Origin: an uncultured bacterium
GTDB lineage: Bacteria > Bacillota > Bacilli > Lactobacillales > Lactobacillaceae
Assembly (NCBI GenBank): GCA_905214235.1
Contig: CAJMLF010000001.1
Coordinates: 138,044-202,043, forward strand
Direction: 5' to 3'
DNA length: 64,000 bases
This document shows, piece by piece, positions 55,784-64,000 of the stretch. Positions within the stretch are counted from its first letter, which is position 1. Each line of letters begins with the position of its first letter. The notes beneath the pieces were generated by a model. That model was not told where the DNA came from. It saw nothing but the letters and a program-made list of their open reading frames with translations, and ran no database searches. Position numbers and translations under genes: made by a program.

Positions 55784-56713
55784 TTACTTATTAAATGGAA
55801 TGTCGATGATATCAAAATCGTTGACCACCCGGGTATTCGGGAACACATCCCGGACCTGGTATGCCAGTTGATAGGCCGCCTTACCGGTATAGCGGGCTGA
55901 AATATGGTTCAACAGCAGCCGCTTTGCCCCCGCCTTTTTGGCAATCTCAGCTGCCTGGAGACTAGTCGAGTGGTAGTAGTTTTTGGCCATCTTATCTTCA
56001 CCCTTGGCAAACGTGCTCTCGTGGACCAGGACATCCGCATCCTGGGCTAGAGTCACCGCATTGGCCGTTTTCCGTGTATCACCGAGGATGGCAACGATCC
56101 TACCCTTCTGTGGGGCGCCGATGAAGTCATGGCCATCAAGGACACGCCCATCATCCAGGGTAACCGTCTTGCCAGCCTTCAACTGACCATAGATTGGGCC
56201 GGATGGAATGTGCATCTCCCGTAGTTTTGCAACCTGAAGTTCGCCAGGATGGTCTTTTTCAACAACCCGGTAACCATAGCAGGCAATCTTGTGGTCCAGC
56301 TTCCTTGCAATCACTTTGAAACTACCGTCGTTAAAGACTTCCCCTTCGTGGTCAATTTCCACAAAATGCAGGGGGTAGCTTAGCCGCGATTCGCTTACTT
56401 GCAATGCCGTCACCACAAAACGCTTAATCCCCACTGGTCCGTAAACGGTTAAGGGCTCGTGTCCCCCCTGAAAGGAGCGTGAACTCAATAAGCCCGGAAG
56501 GCCAAAGATATGATCACCGTGCAGGTGGGTGATAAAGATTTTCTCAATCTTCCGTGGCCGAATCGTTGTTGACAGGATTTGGTGCTGGGTGGCCTCACCA
56601 CAGTCAAATAACCATATTGCGTTGCGTTCTTCCAGTAGCCGTAGTGCCACACTAGATACATTCCGCTGTTTGCTTGGCGATCCCGCGCCAGTCCCTAAAA
56701 ATTCAAGTTGCAT
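55784..56713 (-). CDS. rnz: Ribonuclease Z
   Basis: Endonuclease that matures the 3' end of tRNA precursors lacking encoded CCA, such as the tRNA-Ser in this window. It is a metallo-beta-lactamase-fold protein of 309 residues. It begins [18 protein letters not shown], and the zinc motif is [15 protein letters not shown]. Later ligands lie in LGDTRKT and HESTF, and the final histidine in [13 protein letters not shown] chose the internal ATG after AAGGTAGGG, where the family starts. It is between obg and the SDR gene in one operon. Confidence 0.95.
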   Translation of the reverse strand: MQLEFLGTGAGSPSKQRNVSSVALRLLEERNAIWLFDCGEATQHQILSTTIRPRKIEKIFITHLHGDHIFGLPGLLSSRSFQGGHEPLTVYGPVGIKRFVVTALQVSESRLSYPLHFVEIDHEGEVFNDGSFKVIARKLDHKIACYGYRVVEKDHPGELQVAKLREMHIPSGPIYGQLKAGKTVTLDDGRVLDGHDFIGAPQKGRIVAILGDTRKTANAVTLAQDADVLVHESTFAKGEDKMAKNYYHSTSLQAAEIAKKAGAKRLLLNHISARYTGKAAYQLAYQVRDVFPNTRVVNDFDIIDIPFNK

Positions 56714-56740
56714 TATATTCCCTACCTTCTGAACACACAA

Positions 56741-58063
56741 TTACTGAATAAATTCAAAGACGAACTTCCTGATCCTTACCAGGTCGCCATCCTTAACGCC
56801 ACGTTCACGGAGTGCATCATCAACCCCCATCTGCCGCATTTTCCGGGCAAACCGGAGCTGACTTTGCTCGTGATTAAGGTCCGTCATATCAAAGAGGTGG
56901 AGTAGCTTAGTGCCACCAAGAACCCAGGTGCCGTCTTCATCCCGGGTGATTGTGAAGGCCGGCTCCTTGTTTTCTTCGTATTCCTTCCCGGCCGCTTCAT
57001 ACTCGGGAGTAAGCTTTTCGTCATGACTTTCGCTGTCAAATGCCGGGGTCTGGTCTAAGAGGTCGGCCGTCAGTTGCATCAACTGCTGAACCCCTTGGTG
57101 CGTCACCGCTGAAATTGGAAAGACCCGGGGAGTTTCCTTCAGCGTATCATCCGTTGCCAACTGAGCCTTAAAGTGTGCCAGGTTCTTTTCCGCGTTTGGC
57201 ATATCCATCTTGGTGGCGACCACAATCTGGGGGCGCTTCAACAGTTCTGGATCATAGTTAGCCAGCTCGTGGTTAATTTGTTTGAAGCGGTCAATCGCCT
57301 GATCCGCGTCCTCACTACTCATATCAACCAGGTGCAGGAGAACCCGCGTCCGTTCAATATGCCGCAAGAACTGGAGGCCCAAACCAATCCCCTTAGAAGC
57401 GCCCTCAATTAGTCCGGGCATGTCAGCCATGGCGAAGTCCCGGCCATCAGGCAGCATCACCATCCCCAGGTTCGGCACCAGGGTGGTAAATTCATAGGCC
57501 GCAATCTTCGGTTTCGCACCGGTAACCACCGATAAGAGGGTCGATTTACCCACGGATGGGAAGCCAATCAGGCCAACATCGGCCAGCATCTTCAGTTCCA
57601 ACTCCAGGTAACGGTCCTCACCGGGTTCACCGTTTTCGGCAATCTCTGGTGCCGGATTCTTGGCACTTGCGAAGTGGATGTTGCCACGACCACCACGGCC
57701 GCCCTTGGCAATTACCAGTTCCTGGCCCTTTTCCACCAGGTCACCAATAATCTTACCAGTATCCAGGTCCCGAACAGTTGTCCCCTGGGGCACGGCAATC
57801 ACCGTATCCTCAGCGCTCGGGCCCGTCATCTGCTTGTTCATCCCGTTGCCGCCATTCTTAGCTTTAAAAATTCGGTGGTAACGAAAGTCCATCAGGGTCC
57901 GTAAACCCTCGTCGACTTTTAAAATAATGCTTCCGCCGCGACCACCGTCACCACCAGCTGGGCCACCATTGGGAACGTACTTTTCCCGGCGAAAGGCCAC
58001 CATTCCGTCGCCACCCTTGCCGGCATGTGCTTCAATCTTGATTTGATCTACAAAGGTATTCAT
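56741..58063 (-). CDS. obg: GTPase Obg
   Basis: Essential GTPase for late 50S assembly with links to (p)ppGpp. It has 440 residues. The glycine-rich Obg fold includes [18 protein letters not shown] and [14 protein letters not shown]. The G domain has [27 protein letters not shown] and ATKMDMP. The C-terminal OCT domain is present ([16 protein letters not shown]). GAGAAA precedes ATG. It is first in obg-rnz-SDR with a good promoter. Confidence 0.96.
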   Translation of the reverse strand: MNTFVDQIKIEAHAGKGGDGMVAFRREKYVPNGGPAGGDGGRGGSIILKVDEGLRTLMDFRYHRIFKAKNGGNGMNKQMTGPSAEDTVIAVPQGTTVRDLDTGKIIGDLVEKGQELVIAKGGRGGRGNIHFASAKNPAPEIAENGEPGEDRYLELELKMLADVGLIGFPSVGKSTLLSVVTGAKPKIAAYEFTTLVPNLGMVMLPDGRDFAMADMPGLIEGASKGIGLGLQFLRHIERTRVLLHLVDMSSEDADQAIDRFKQINHELANYDPELLKRPQIVVATKMDMPNAEKNLAHFKAQLATDDTLKETPRVFPISAVTHQGVQQLMQLTADLLDQTPAFDSESHDEKLTPEYEAAGKEYEENKEPAFTITRDEDGTWVLGGTKLLHLFDMTDLNHEQSQLRFARKMRQMGVDDALRERGVKDGDLVRIRKFVFEFIQ

Positions 58064-58098
58064 GTTTATTTCTCCGATCTGTAATCTATATACTACCT

Positions 58099-58127
58099 AG
58101 TATATTTTAAAAATGAGGGACCGTCAA
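58099..58127 (-). promoter_or_regulatory. Promoter of obg
   Basis: On the minus strand TTGACG (58122-58127), 17 bp and TATACT (58099-58104). It lies immediately after the uvrC stop codon. Confidence 0.75.
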
Positions 58128-58129
58128 AA

Positions 58130-59941
58130 TCAATCGTGACTGCTTCCCTTCGCTACTTCTGCGTTCTTTTGGAGGGAAACCTTAATCAGTTGGGCGGTCG
58201 GCCGGTTAATACCCAGTGAATGAATCTCGTCAACTGATGCCTGGGCAATCTTGGTCACCGAACCGTACTTCTTTAACAGTTTTGTCCGCGTCCGTGGTCC
58301 AACCCCCTTAATCTCGTCCAAACGGGAGCTTAGGGAGTGCTTGGTATGCACATTCCGGTGGAAGGTGATTGCAAACCGGTGAACCTCATCTTGAATCCGC
58401 TGGACCAGGTAAAAGCCCTGGCTTCGGGGATCCAGATTGACATGCTGGTCCTCATCACCAAATAAGAGGTCCGCGGTCTTGTGTTTGTCGTTTTTGACCA
58501 TCCCGACAACCGGGATATCTAGGCCAAGTTCGTTTTCTAAGACGTCCTTGACGGCATTCATTTGGATTTCGCCACCATCCATGAAGATCATGTCCGGCAT
58601 CGGCTTGTTTTCGCGCAGGAGGCGACTATAACGCCGTCTAATTACTTCCCGGGTACTAGCGGCCTCATCCGCATGGTTAATGACCGTCTTAAGTTTATAC
58701 TTACGGTAGAGCTTCTTTGCCGGTTCCCCGTCGATGAATACGACCATCGCGCTCACTGGATCAGCCCCCTGAATGTGGGAGTGGTCAAATGCTTCAATCT
58801 TATGCCCCACCGGTAAGCCGAGGGCGTCGGTAATCTCCTTCATGGCGCCCGTGGTCTTCCCCTTGTCCATTTCTAAGAGGCGGAATTTTTCATCGAGGAC
58901 CAGCCGGGCGTTCTCCGCCGCCATCGCTATTAGGTCACGTTTTTCGCCCCGCTTGGGGGTCCGGACCGGCACCCCGAGGATTTCACTGATTTCCTTATTT
59001 GGGAGCCCCTTGGGAAGGAGGATTTCCTTGGGTAAGATATTATTTCGCCGGTTGTAAAACTGAAGGATGAAGCTGGTCATTTCTTCAATTGCCGTATCAA
59101 CCACGGGAAAAAGCCGCTTTTCCCGTTTCATCAACCGCGCCTGACGGATGAAGAAAACCTGAATTGAGAGCCAGCCCTTGTCCATGTAAAAGTTAAACAG
59201 GTCCCGTGGGGTCTTGTCATTGGATATGATCTTCTGTTTTTCAACCGTAACTTCAATGTAGTGAATTTGGTCACGGATTTCCGCTGCCCGTTCAAATTCG
59301 AGGGCTGCCGCTGCCTTATCCATTTTCTCCGTCAACTGCCGCTTTACCGTCGCGGTGTTACCATTCAAGAAGGACTTGATCTTCTTGATTTGCCGGTCGT
59401 ACTCTTCTTGGGGAACCTTTTTAAAGCAGGCCCCGAGGCATTGACCCATGTGGTAGTACAGGCACGGCCGTCCCTGGTAGCCGTTACACCGGCGTAGCGG
59501 ATATACCTTTTGAATAAAGTTAACCGTTTCTTCCGCTGCGTAGACGTTGGGGTAGGGCCCAAAGTAATAGGCCCCGTCCTTTTTGATCTTGCTGACGATT
59601 TTAACCTGGGGGTCGCGCTCATTGGTAATTTTAATGTACGGGTACCCCGTCCCCCGCTTGAGTTTGATATTAAAATAGGGTTGGTGTTTTTGAATCAGGG
59701 TAATTTCCAGCAAGAAAGATTCCTTATTGGTCGATGTAATGATGGTTTCAAAGTCAGCAACTTCGGAAACCATTTTGGCGACCTTACCCGTGTGGCTACT
59801 CTTGAAGTAGGAGCGAACCCGGTTTTTCAAGTTTTTGGCCTTACCAACGTAAATAATCTGATCATTGATATTCTTCATCAAATAACAGCCGGGCTTATCC
59901 GGCAGTAATGCTAATTTATGTTCAAGATAATCGCTTGCCAT
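58130..59941 (-). CDS. uvrC: Excinuclease ABC subunit C
   Basis: Makes both incisions in nucleotide excision repair after UvrAB damage recognition. It has 603 residues. The GIY-YIG domain is GCYLMKNINDQIIYVGKAK, followed by the Cys-containing linker (RRCNGYQGRPCLYYHMGQC), the UVR motif (AAALEFERAAEIRDQIHYIE), the RNase H-like 5' nuclease with IEAFDHSHIQGADPVSAMV and a C-terminal HhH pair (IKGVGPRTRTKLLKKYG). Two ATGs follow GGAGGG; the second gives better spacing. Monocistronic, with its own promoter. Confidence 0.96.
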   Translation of the reverse strand: MASDYLEHKLALLPDKPGCYLMKNINDQIIYVGKAKNLKNRVRSYFKSSHTGKVAKMVSEVADFETIITSTNKESFLLEITLIQKHQPYFNIKLKRGTGYPYIKITNERDPQVKIVSKIKKDGAYYFGPYPNVYAAEETVNFIQKVYPLRRCNGYQGRPCLYYHMGQCLGACFKKVPQEEYDRQIKKIKSFLNGNTATVKRQLTEKMDKAAAALEFERAAEIRDQIHYIEVTVEKQKIISNDKTPRDLFNFYMDKGWLSIQVFFIRQARLMKREKRLFPVVDTAIEEMTSFILQFYNRRNNILPKEILLPKGLPNKEISEILGVPVRTPKRGEKRDLIAMAAENARLVLDEKFRLLEMDKGKTTGAMKEITDALGLPVGHKIEAFDHSHIQGADPVSAMVVFIDGEPAKKLYRKYKLKTVINHADEAASTREVIRRRYSRLLRENKPMPDMIFMDGGEIQMNAVKDVLENELGLDIPVVGMVKNDKHKTADLLFGDEDQHVNLDPRSQGFYLVQRIQDEVHRFAITFHRNVHTKHSLSSRLDEIKGVGPRTRTKLLKKYGSVTKIAQASVDEIHSLGINRPTAQLIKVSLQKNAEVAKGSSHD

Positions 59942-59972
59942 CATAACCCTCCGTAAGAAATGCTAGTATAAT

Positions 59973-60002
59973 ATTATAATTGAAGATGGCAGCAGATGGC
60001 AA
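59973..60002 (-). promoter_or_regulatory. Promoter of uvrC
   Basis: On the minus strand TTGCCA (59997-60002), 18 bp and a perfect TATAAT (59973-59978). No SOS box is seen near it. Confidence 0.65.
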
Positions 60003-60030
60003 AGATTGTGTCTGCTTCCTGGCCATTTAT

Positions 60031-60060
60031 TTGCAGATTTAATCTTGCCTATGCTATGAT
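60031..60060 (+). promoter_or_regulatory. Promoter of the tiny basic protein gene
   Basis: TTGCAG (60031-60036), 18 bp and an extended -10, TGC-TATGAT (60055-60060). Confidence 0.65.
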
Positions 60061-60082
60061 ACACAAAAAAGGAGCGAGCAAA

Positions 60083-60220
60083 ATGGGTTTAGTTACCAGA
60101 CGAAGTGAGCAACTGGACCGGCTTTTCGACCAGTTTGCCATTGATCCAAAGAAGAAACTTCCTAAGGATAAGAAAGCTAAAGAAGATCAAGAAAAGAAAA
60201 ATAAGGCTGATAAGAAGTAG
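60083..60220 (+). CDS. Very small Lys-rich protein (SPJ_0845-like)
   Basis: A 45-residue protein beginning MGLVTRRSEQLDRLFDQFA and ending in a lysine/asp-rich tail (KKAKEDQEKKNKADKK). Short proteins with the pattern LDxLFDxFA and a charged tail are found throughout lactobacilli and streptococci, often annotated as the SPJ_0845 family; I make that link from the pattern alone. The start follows AAAGGAGCG. A longer reading upstream lacks a ribosome-binding site and overlaps the promoter. Strong promoter and strong terminator suggest real, abundant expression. Function unknown. Confidence 0.7.
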   Translation: MGLVTRRSEQLDRLFDQFAIDPKKKLPKDKKAKEDQEKKNKADKK

Positions 60221-60223
60221 CTG

Positions 60224-60276
60224 TAACCATAAAATGGGCTGAGAAAAACGAATTTTCTCGGCCCATTTTATGGTTT
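60224..60276. terminator. Bidirectional terminator after the tiny gene
   Basis: AACCATAAAATGGGC / GCCCATTTTATGGTT long stem with an inner GAGAAAA/TTTTCTC pairing. Confidence 0.88.
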
Positions 60277-60306
60277 CTAGATTGTTATCCAGCGTATTTC
60301 CGGATT

Positions 60307-60612
60307 CTATTCATTAGCCTGCTTTTTGAAGCCAGCGGGGTACCGCTTATTTAATTCAGCGATATTTTCCCTTGCCACTTCATCAAACGGGATATCGGCC
60401 CATTCAGCAATTTGTGACAGGTACCATAGGACATCACCCATCTCGTGTATAAGTTCCTGGCGGTCAAGCTTTTGCCCTCGGAAGGCATAGTTCTTAACTA
60501 AATCTACCACCTGTCCAGACTCACCTGCTAAACCAAGGGCACAGTTCGTCAAGACCTGCTCATTGCCGTAAAGCGTTCGTTTGGCAGCATTTTGGTATTC
60601 GTTAAAGTTCAC
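60307..60612 (-). CDS. MazG-like nucleotide pyrophosphohydrolase
   Basis: A 101-residue single-domain MazG-type protein that should hydrolyse (d)NTPs to monophosphates, cleaning the nucleotide pool. Metal-binding motifs are [16 protein letters not shown] (ExxE-like) and [16 protein letters not shown] (ExxD-like), as in MazG. It starts with GTG overlapping the engB stop (GTGA). A longer in-frame ATG lies inside engB. Substrate preference is not visible. Confidence 0.85.
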   Translation of the reverse strand: MNFNEYQNAAKRTLYGNEQVLTNCALGLAGESGQVVDLVKNYAFRGQKLDRQELIHEMGDVLWYLSQIAEWADIPFDEVARENIAELNKRYPAGFKKQANE

Positions 60613-61205
60613 TTCTCGTCCACCCCCGTTTGCTTTTCTATCCACTCCCAGACGGCCGTTTGACCATGTTTCTTTACCGCTGAAAAGAGGATCAGGGGCG
60701 TTTGCTTATCTAGGCCTAATGTTTTATTGACCAAGCTTTCCTGCCGGTTCCAGGCGTTACCCTTGACCTTGTCAATCTTCGTGGCCACCACCAGGGTCGG
60801 GATGTTATAGTATTGGAGCCACTGATACATGCTGACGTCATCATCAGTTGGGGCGTGCCGACCATCAACCAGAAGAATCGTCCCCCGTAACTGCTCCCGC
60901 TGGGTCAAGTATTCTTCAATCATTTGGCCAAACCGCTCCCGCTCTTTTTTAGAAACCTTCGCGTAACCGTAACCCGGCACGTCAACAAAGTAGAGTTGGT
61001 CCTCAACATTGTAGAAATTCAGTGTCTGGGTCTTACCCGGTTGGCTGGAGGTGTGGGCAAAGTTACGCCGGTTAATCAATACATTCGTCAGTGATGACTT
61101 GCCGACATTGGACCGGCCAACCAGGGCAATCTCCGGGTAGTTAGTCTGCGGATACTGGTTCGGACGAACCGCACTGATTGTCAAGTCTACGTTGTGAACC
61201 TCCAT
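60609..61205 (-). CDS. engB: Ribosome biogenesis GTP-binding protein EngB (YsxC)
   Basis: Essential GTPase of 50S assembly, 198 residues. The G motifs are [27 protein letters not shown] and ATKIDKVKG. Starts ATG after AAAGGAGGG. It follows clpX by about 20 bp; clpX-engB is conserved in Firmicutes. The next gene starts within its stop codon. Confidence 0.96.
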   Translation of the reverse strand: MEVHNVDLTISAVRPNQYPQTNYPEIALVGRSNVGKSSLTNVLINRRNFAHTSSQPGKTQTLNFYNVEDQLYFVDVPGYGYAKVSKKERERFGQMIEEYLTQREQLRGTILLVDGRHAPTDDDVSMYQWLQYYNIPTLVVATKIDKVKGNAWNRQESLVNKTLGLDKQTPLILFSAVKKHGQTAVWEWIEKQTGVDEK

Positions 61206-61225
61206 CGTTGGTTACCCTCCTTTAC

Positions 61226-62476
61226 TTACGAGGCTTGCTCGTCTTTCATGATGTACTTGGGTTCGGTGTGGTGCGTAACACAACGCTTGTCAATCACTAC
61301 TTTGGCCACGTCACTACGACTTGGTAGGTCAAACATAACGTCCTGCATCACGTCTTCAATGATTGACCGTAGTCCCCGGGCACCGGTATTCCGGGCAATT
61401 GCCAGTTTAGCCATTGCACGCAGGGCACCGTCCGTAAAGCTTAATTCACTGCCATCAAGGCGAATCAATTCCTGGTACTGCTTTACCAGTGCATTTTTCG
61501 GCTCGGTTAAAATCCGGACGAGATCATCTTCGTCAAGTTTTTGTAATGCCGTCATAACTGGCAGCCGACCAATAAACTCCGGAATCAGTCCAAACTTCAA
61601 TAGGTCCTCTGGAATAACGTGCTGCAGGATATTCTTTTCGGTAATGTTATCCCGCTCTGCAGAGCTGGTCCCAAAACCAATCGTCTTTTCACCGACCCGC
61701 TCCTTAACAATGTTTTCAATTCCGTCAAAGGCCCCACCAACGATAAAGAGGATATTACTCGTATCGACCTGGATAAATTCCTGTTGGGGGTGCTTCCGAC
61801 CACCCTGCGGCGGAACGTTAGCGATTGTCCCTTCAAGGATCTTCAGCAGGGCTTGCTGGACCCCTTCACCGGAAACATCCCGGGTAATTGAGACGTTTTC
61901 GCTCTTCTTGGCAATCTTATCAATTTCATCAATGTAGATAATCCCCTTCTCGGCACGATCAACATCGAAGTCTGCTGCCTGGAGGAGCTTCAAGATGATA
62001 TTTTCAACGTCCTCACCAACGTATCCGGCTTCAGTCAGCGTTGTTGCGTCCGCAATGGCAAACGGAACGTTCAAAATCCGGGCAAGGGATTGGGCCAAGT
62101 AGGTCTTCCCTGAACCAGTTGGGCCAATCACGGCAATGTTACTCTTTTGTAGTTCCGTATCGTTGTTGTCTCCGGTAACCATTGCGTTGACCCGCTTGTA
62201 GTGGTTATAAACAGCAACAGCCAACGTCTTTTTGGCGTCACTTTGGCCGATTACGTAATCGTTGAGCTCCTTAACGATCTCTGCCGGCGTTGGGACGCGG
62301 AAGGTGTTCTTGGCACCGTCTTCGGCTAATTCCTGCGTGATGATTTGCTTACACAAATCAACACACTCGTTACAAATATAAACGCCTGGTCCAGCTACAA
62401 TCTTTTTAACTTCATCCTGTGACTTACCACAGAAGGAGCAGCGAATTGAATCCATATCACTGGTATCTTCAAACAT
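61226..62476 (-). CDS. clpX: ATP-dependent Clp protease ATP-binding subunit ClpX
   Basis: AAA+ unfoldase that feeds tagged proteins to ClpP. It has 416 residues. The N-terminal zinc finger is [11 protein letters not shown] with CNECVDLC. Walker A is [13 protein letters not shown], the Walker B region is [15 protein letters not shown], and sensor 2 lies in [12 protein letters not shown]. The ClpP-docking IGF-type loop reads [16 protein letters not shown] precedes ATG. It is between tig and engB, the usual tig-clpX-engB order. Confidence 0.97.
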   Translation of the reverse strand: MFEDTSDMDSIRCSFCGKSQDEVKKIVAGPGVYICNECVDLCKQIITQELAEDGAKNTFRVPTPAEIVKELNDYVIGQSDAKKTLAVAVYNHYKRVNAMVTGDNNDTELQKSNIAVIGPTGSGKTYLAQSLARILNVPFAIADATTLTEAGYVGEDVENIILKLLQAADFDVDRAEKGIIYIDEIDKIAKKSENVSITRDVSGEGVQQALLKILEGTIANVPPQGGRKHPQQEFIQVDTSNILFIVGGAFDGIENIVKERVGEKTIGFGTSSAERDNITEKNILQHVIPEDLLKFGLIPEFIGRLPVMTALQKLDEDDLVRILTEPKNALVKQYQELIRLDGSELSFTDGALRAMAKLAIARNTGARGLRSIIEDVMQDVMFDLPSRSDVAKVVIDKRCVTHHTEPKYIMKDEQAS

Positions 62477-62570
62477 TTATAGACCTCCTCTAAAACTTAT
62501 GAGACCATCATACCAAAATTTTACCGCGAATTCGAATATTCTGTTCGCTATTATGCGATCCGTCTGCAAA

Positions 62571-62611
62571 CAAAAAGTTCCCAGCATTCGATAGTTCGAA
62601 CACTAGGAACC
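62571..62611 (-). terminator. Terminator of tig
   Basis: On the minus strand GTTCCTAGTGTTCG / CGAATGCTGGGAAC, 14 pairs with three wobbles, then TTTTT. The gap before clpX holds a weak TATGAT near 62510 as a possible clpX promoter. Confidence 0.82.
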
Positions 62612-62669
62612 TGCTTACAAGCGGTCTTGGTAACCTCCCAATGGATTGTTACTCCACCAGTTAGTCAGC

Positions 62670-63983
62670 CTACTTGTCGGCCTTCTTGTCATCAGTCTTA
62701 ACTTGCTTTGCTGAATCAGCAACCAAGTCAACGGCCTTCTTAATCTTGATATCATGGCTCAGCATGTCCTTGGACAGTGCCTTTTCAACGGCATCTTCTT
62801 CCATACCGTATTGCTTTGCCAAGTCCTTGATTTCGTCCTTGATTTCGTCGTCACTGGCTTCAATGTTAGCATCGTCAACGATTGCTTCCAGAACCAGGTT
62901 AGTCTTAACCCGTTGTTCAGCATCGTTAGCAAATTGCTTCTTAAGGTCTTCTTCCTTAGTACCAGTGATTTGGAAGTACATCTTTGGGCTAATCCCCTGT
63001 TGTTGCATACCAGCAAGGTATTGTTGCATTTGCCGGTTAGTATCTTCATCCAACATTGCTTGTGGGATGTCTTCGATTTCGGCATTGGCAACTGCCTTTT
63101 CAATAGCAGCGTCTTCGATTGCGCCCTTAGCTTGGTTATCCTTTTGTTCTTGGAGTTGCTTCCGGGTCTTGTCCTTCAGTTCATCCAACGTATCAACGTC
63201 TTCGTCAACGTCCTTGGCAAAGTCGTCATCCAGGTCTGGCAGTTGCTTTTCCTTGATTTCGTGAACCTTAACCTTGAAGGTTGCGTCCTTACCGGCTAAG
63301 TTCTTAGCATGGTAGTCCTTTGGGAAGGTAACCTTAACATCAACATCGTCACCGGTGTTGTGGCCAATCAGTTGGTCCTCAAATCCTGGAATAAAGGAAC
63401 CAGAACCTAATTCAAGGGAGTAGTTGTCGGCAGAACCACCGTCAAACTTCTTACCATCAACGCTACCTTCGTAGTCGATGACAACGGTGTCACCCTTAGC
63501 AGCTGGCTTATCTTCCTTAAGAACCAATTCAGCTTGTTGTTGACGCTTCTTTTCAATTTCAGAGTCAACATCAGCATCAGAAACAGTCGTGTCTTGTTCA
63601 GGCACTTCCATTCCCTTGTAATCGCCAAGCTTAACTTCTGGTTCAACTGCCACTTCAGCAGTTAAAGTCCATGGTTGACCCTTTTCCATGCTCTTAATAT
63701 CAATCTTTGGTTGGTCAACCGGCTTGATTCCAGCTTCTTTAACAGCATCACTGTAGGCAGCAGGCAATACCTTGTTTAAAGCATCTTGGTACAGGGATTC
63801 TTCACCATACATTTGGTTGAAGATTTGGCGAGGAACACGGCCCTTACGGAAACCAGGAACCGTAATCTTCTTCCGGGTTTCGATAAAGGCTTCGTCAATT
63901 CCCTTGTTAATAGTGTCGACATCAATTTCAAAAGTTAATGTCCCCTTGCTGGCATCGCTATCGCGTTCCCATTTTGCTGACAT
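62670..63983 (-). CDS. tig: Trigger factor
   Basis: Ribosome-bound chaperone and peptidyl-prolyl isomerase that meets nascent chains. It has 437 residues. The N-terminal ribosome-binding domain carries the signature VPGFRKGRVPRQIF. The FKBP-like PPIase domain includes GDTVVIDYEGSVDGKKF and FIPGFEDQLIGHN. A long helical C-terminal domain ends KQVKTDDKKADK. TTGGAGGAAATAAA precedes ATG. Codon use is highly biased, as in ldh, fitting high expression. Confidence 0.97.
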   Translation of the reverse strand: MSAKWERDSDASKGTLTFEIDVDTINKGIDEAFIETRKKITVPGFRKGRVPRQIFNQMYGEESLYQDALNKVLPAAYSDAVKEAGIKPVDQPKIDIKSMEKGQPWTLTAEVAVEPEVKLGDYKGMEVPEQDTTVSDADVDSEIEKKRQQQAELVLKEDKPAAKGDTVVIDYEGSVDGKKFDGGSADNYSLELGSGSFIPGFEDQLIGHNTGDDVDVKVTFPKDYHAKNLAGKDATFKVKVHEIKEKQLPDLDDDFAKDVDEDVDTLDELKDKTRKQLQEQKDNQAKGAIEDAAIEKAVANAEIEDIPQAMLDEDTNRQMQQYLAGMQQQGISPKMYFQITGTKEEDLKKQFANDAEQRVKTNLVLEAIVDDANIEASDDEIKDEIKDLAKQYGMEEDAVEKALSKDMLSHDIKIKKAVDLVADSAKQVKTDDKKADK

Positions 63984-64000
63984 TTTATTTCCTCCAATAA

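Noticed and set aside
62530..62550. SOS-box-like GCGAACAGAATATTCG upstream of clpX
   Set aside because: The right half lacks GTTYC and the spacing is off; the lexA box in the same window is far better.

Overview
The window is chromosomal DNA from a low-GC Gram-positive lactic acid bacterium, most likely a heterofermentative lactobacillus of the Limosilactobacillus group. The pointers are PolC-type replicase, Rel, HrcA/CIRCE control of dnaK, a T-box on aspS, NAD-dependent L-lactate dehydrogenase, the peptidases PepQ and PepD, mvaS beside lexA, and frequent TTG/GTG starts behind strong AGGAGG sites. The species cannot be fixed from the sequence alone. Most of the window is housekeeping sequence in tight minus-strand operons.

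Layout. 1-6650: aspS start with its T-box, a fructosamine-kinase-like gene, dtd-rel, a small membrane protein, rsmE-prmA and an unknown gene with an unusual start region. 6890-10660: ldh, pepQ and pepD on the plus strand. 10660-11200: a non-coding stretch holding a decayed tyrosine integrase between a degenerate copy of the lepA 3' end and lepA itself. 11200-20600: lepA, a repeat-bearing L,D-transpeptidase, then dnaJ-dnaK-grpE-hrcA with CIRCE. 20660-28220: a small unknown gene, then ribF-truB and rbfA-infB-ylxQ-ylxR-nusA-rimP, whose leader contains a terminator hairpin. 28240-30920: a second repeat-bearing surface protein, a serine-hydrolase gene broken by one in-frame TAA. 31080-43540: polC-proS-rseP-cdsA-uppS, frr-pyrH, and tsf-rpsB. 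43540-48660: yazA-like gene, trmN6, plsC, yneF, an ynzC-like gene, lexA with an SOS box, mvaS and an RNase HI. 48660-51300: an AT-rich accessory patch with two membrane-protein genes, a second decayed integrase, tRNA-Ser(CGA) and a broken coding scrap. 51300-64000: a membrane-anchored unknown, apt-recJ, SDR-rnz-obg, uvrC, a tiny basic protein, mazG-like-engB-clpX, and tig.

How the genes fit together. Translation and ribosome assembly dominate (rimP, nusA, infB, rbfA, truB, frr, tsf, rpsB, lepA, obg, engB, prmA, rsmE). Protein folding and turnover are covered by dnaK, dnaJ, grpE, tig and clpX, DNA repair by uvrC, recJ, lexA and polC, and envelope synthesis by uppS, cdsA, rseP and plsC. Two modular surface enzymes interrupt otherwise conserved clusters (dnaJ/lepA and rimP/polC). 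They share the same five-repeat array but end in different catalytic domains.

No intact mobile element, CRISPR array or biosynthetic cluster is visible. The least expected features are the scar of an integrative element at the 3' end of lepA, the second integrase relic beside tRNA-Ser, the modular surface-enzyme pair with one inactivated member, the attenuator-like hairpin ahead of rimP-nusA-infB, and the overlapping Asp/His codons in the aspS T-box.
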